From: Acetobacteraceae bacterium
Lineage (GTDB): Bacteria; Pseudomonadota; Alphaproteobacteria; Acetobacterales; Acetobacteraceae
DNA length: 5,798 nucleotides
NCBI GenBank assembly: GCA_947476855.1
Contig: CANJSR010000326.1
Location: forward strand, 1 to 5,798
Direction: 5' to 3'
The notes under the pieces are model-generated. The model ran no database searches. It saw only the letters and a list, made by a program, of their open reading frames with translations, and was not told the DNA's origin. Of this stretch, positions 5,627 through 5,798 are shown in pieces; within the stretch, counting starts at the first letter, position 1; every line of letters begins with the position of its first letter. The translations under genes and the position numbers were made by a program.

Positions 5627-5798
5627 ATGACTGAAACCCTCCAGGTCTGGGGCGCGCCGGAAGGCTGGGACGCATTCCTCCTCGCCCAGCGCCGCCGAGA
5701 ATTCACCGGCTCGGTCCTCCACGTCGCCCGCGACGACGCCCGCATGGCGCGGATGGCGGAAACCCTCGCCTTCATCATGCCGGAAGCCGAGATCCTCC
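5627..5798 (+). CDS. mfd: Transcription-repair coupling factor Mfd (N-terminal fragment, runs off the right edge)
   Basis: Only the first 57 codons are present, from an ATG at 5627. The peptide begins MTETLQVWGAPEGWDAFLLA and continues with GSVLHVARDDARMARMAETLAFI (29-50) and PEAEIL. This is the start of the UvrB-like N-terminal domain of Mfd, including the HVARDDARMARMAE block seen in alphaproteobacterial members. The full protein, of about 1,150 residues, is an ATP-driven DNA translocase that pushes stalled RNA polymerase off damaged DNA and recruits UvrA. None of the motor motifs fall inside the window. A modest AGGG (5616-5619) sits seven bases before the ATG. The position after recG and sdhE supports the call independently of the short peptide. 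Confidence 0.88.
   Translation, partial: MTETLQVWGAPEGWDAFLLAQRRREFTGSVLHVARDDARMARMAETLAFIMPEAEIL

Noticed and set aside
5321..5722. Several overlapping open frames of 88 to 97 codons on both strands across the sdhE-mfd gap
   Set aside because: They read through the inverted repeat, giving Pro/Gly-rich translations, and they overlap sdhE or mfd. None has a convincing ribosome binding site or family signature.

Overview
This is a GC-rich window (roughly two thirds G+C by eye) with dense coding and six identifiable protein genes. Two run off the edges. The closely linked recG / sdhE / mfd set and the style of the proteins point to an alphaproteobacterium, most likely of the Rhodospirillales/Acetobacteraceae type. 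That placement is an inference from protein style and gene order, not from a marker gene.

Layout. Positions 1-1519 (minus) hold most of a two-dinucleotide-type FAD-dependent dehydrogenase of the COG2509 kind, with its C-terminus cut by the left edge. An 81-base divergent spacer (1520-1600) carries a plausible sigma70-type promoter, a 19-base imperfect palindrome and a very strong Shine-Dalgarno. These precede a crotonase-superfamily (enoyl-CoA hydratase/isomerase-like) gene at 1601-2389 (plus). After a GC-rich hairpin comes a small DUF1003 membrane protein gene (2479-2991, plus). It converges, with only 4 bases between stop codons, on recG (2996-5053, minus), a full-length ATP-dependent DNA helicase. 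recG is divergent from sdhE (5098-5367, plus), the flavinylation factor for succinate dehydrogenase. A 259-base gap then holds a large inverted pair of C/G-rich repeats. The window ends inside the N-terminus of mfd (from 5627, plus), the transcription-repair coupling factor.

How the genes work together. RecG (fork and recombination-intermediate remodelling) and Mfd (removal of stalled RNA polymerase and recruitment of excision repair) are both genome-maintenance helicases. SdhE sits between them without an obvious functional link; the cluster is best read as conserved gene order rather than a pathway. The left half is metabolic: a flavoprotein of unknown substrate diverges from an acyl-CoA-type enzyme, which may share regulation through the common spacer.

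I see no CRISPR array, RNA gene, transposase, toxin-antitoxin or defence cassette. The points most worth a second look are the crotonase, which lacks both expected catalytic glutamates, the palindrome in front of it, and the long inverted repeat between sdhE and mfd. Nothing here supports claiming a new biological system.
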